Below, in pieces: positions 22,667 through 22,673 of a DNA stretch of 22,673 bases (its first letter is position 1; each line of letters starts with the position of its first letter). The stretch comes from JBHHXR01 sp046757205 (lineage in GTDB: Bacteria > Pseudomonadota > Alphaproteobacteria > Rhodobacterales > Rhodobacteraceae). Both the position numbers and the translations under genes were made by a program. Location: positions 1 through 22,673 of the forward strand of contig JBHHXR010000022.1 in the NCBI GenBank assembly GCA_046757205.1, read 5' to 3'. Under the pieces are notes generated by a model. That model worked only from the letters and a program-made list of their open reading frames with translations, ran no database searches and was not told the DNA's origin.

Positions 22667-22673
22667 GCAGCCC

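Noticed and set aside
1..22673. CRISPR arrays, insertion sequences and rRNA genes
   Set aside because: No regularly spaced repeats, transposase motifs, terminal inverted repeats or rRNA-like segments were seen.

Overview
The window is GC-rich alphaproteobacterial chromosome, most likely Rhodobacterales (roseobacter-type). The main reason is a gene transfer agent (GTA) head-tail cluster in the same gene order as the Rhodobacter capsulatus GTA (RcGTA). High GC, ATGA/TGATG-type gene overlaps and the flanking metabolic genes fit this. A species cannot be named from the sequence alone.

Positions 1-14238 (+ strand) hold the GTA structural operon from g2 onward: large terminase (5' end cut by the window edge), portal, small head protein g3.5, prohead protease, major capsid protein, head-tail connector, head closure, tail terminator, major tail protein, two small tail-assembly proteins (g10 and g10.1), a short tape measure, distal tail protein, hub, NlpC/P60 peptidase, a 1307-residue 'megatron' tail-tip protein with a TIM-barrel glycosidase-like domain, and a DUF2793 protein that is probably a fibre. 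All frames look intact. Genes from g6 on overlap or nearly abut, so translational coupling is likely. The only substantial break is about 150 nt between capsid and g6, which carries GC-rich hairpins. No integrase, repressor or lysis gene is visible, as expected for a domesticated GTA locus.

Positions 14243-16623 hold an arsenite methyltransferase (arsM, minus strand, ending 4 nt from the GTA operon), a small TraR/DksA-type zinc-finger protein (minus) and serine acetyltransferase cysE (plus). The arsM upstream region has an FNR-like 14-mer and a hairpin.

Positions 16682-19604 hold the most unusual gene: a 623-residue protein fusing a UroD/MtaA-type methyltransferase domain to a complete corrinoid-binding module, the architecture of chloromethane methyltransferase CmuA. 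Its expected zinc-binding His-x-Cys appears replaced. A divergent LysR-type regulator lies next to it, and the shared intergenic region carries a perfect ATAC-N7-GTAT LysR box just upstream of a plausible promoter for the methyltransferase. This looks like a compact regulated methyl-transfer unit of unknown substrate.

Positions 19623-22551 hold a DUF1059 protein and a GFA-fold zinc protein (minus strand), a divergent GcvA-type LysR regulator with an inverted repeat touching its start codon, and a cysteine synthase. cysE makes O-acetylserine and the cysteine synthase consumes it. The corrinoid methyltransferase lies between them on the chromosome, so a link to methylated-sulfur or one-carbon metabolism is possible but unproven.
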